From NCBI GenBank assembly GCA_003481005.1, contig QUKC01000046.1, forward strand, positions 1 to 5,310: a stretch of DNA of 5,310 nt, in the 5' to 3' direction. Below are positions 5,221-5,310 of this stretch, piece after piece; the first letter of the stretch is position 1, and the number at the start of each line of letters is the position of its first letter. The notes beneath the pieces are model-generated. The model saw nothing but the letters and a program-made list of their open reading frames with translations, made no database searches and was not told the origin of the DNA. Both the position numbers and the translations under genes were made by a program. The DNA comes from Firmicutes bacterium TM09-10. Lineage in GTDB: Bacteria; Bacillota; Clostridia; Lachnospirales; Lachnospiraceae.

Positions 5221-5310
5221 TCAAAAATATTTTACAAGCTGCTTTAATCCACGGCGGATACTGTCTCGGACACGGCTTGGGTCTACACCTTCTACTTCGG
5301 CAATTTCGTT
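5221..5310 (-). CDS. C-terminal fragment of a sigma-70 region 4-like helix-turn-helix protein (partial)
   Basis: The minus-strand frame enters from the right edge and ends at TGA (5223-5221), giving 29 residues: EIAEVEGVDPSRVRDSIRRG near the start, then LKQLVKYF. The pattern E-I-A, E-G-V, S-R-V, S-I-R-R-G-L-K-L is that of the helix-turn-helix at the C-terminus of sigma-70 region 4 or of the small sigma-like proteins carried by conjugative elements of gut Firmicutes. The N-terminal part lies outside the window, so length and exact family cannot be judged. It converges on the kinase gene with the shared terminator between them. If the assignment is right, it marks the right end of the defence cassette and the start of element backbone. 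Confidence 0.7.
   Translation of the reverse strand, partial: NEIAEVEGVDPSRVRDSIRRGLKQLVKYF

Overview
The window looks like accessory DNA from a low- to mid-GC Firmicute, most likely a gut clostridium. It holds an antimicrobial-peptide defence cassette set in what is probably a mobile element. This rests on the strong Shine-Dalgarno sites, the codon use, the LanFEG/BcrAB/Cpr-type ABC transporter with a dedicated two-component system, and a truncated sigma-70 region-4-like gene at the right edge of a type often carried by integrative elements of gut Firmicutes. The host and the mobile context are inferences; no integrase, relaxase or attachment site is visible.

Layout. Positions 1-176 carry no confident gene. 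They hold a GC-rich 16-bp perfect palindrome with a T-rich loop, overlapping a probable plus-strand terminator. From 2848 leftward to 177 runs a tightly packed minus-strand operon in transcription order: ATP-binding subunit (2848-2084), first permease (2087-1362, overlapping by 4 bp), second permease (1345-581), a 98-aa three-helix membrane protein (576-280), and a 30-residue Cys-rich lipoprotein-like peptide (269-177). The last is a very short reading frame found by reading beyond the 98-aa gene. The divergent intergenic region 2849-3004 carries two exact 10-bp direct repeats with an 11-bp period, a probable response-regulator operator, and an extended -10 promoter facing right. Rightward follow an OmpR-family response regulator (3005-3706) and a membrane histidine kinase (3711-5075), four bases apart. 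A strong symmetrical hairpin terminator (5095-5147) closes the unit. A minus-strand gene fragment (5310-5221) ends the window.

How it works, as inferred: the kinase senses a peptide or envelope signal through a roughly 115-residue external domain and phosphorylates the regulator at Asp60. The regulator binds the 11-bp-period repeats and activates the ABC operon, whose products expel or displace the peptide from the membrane. No bacteriocin precursor or modification gene is present, so this looks like stand-alone resistance or immunity, not a producer cluster. The general architecture is known; the two small genes at the operon's end and the operator are the less ordinary parts.
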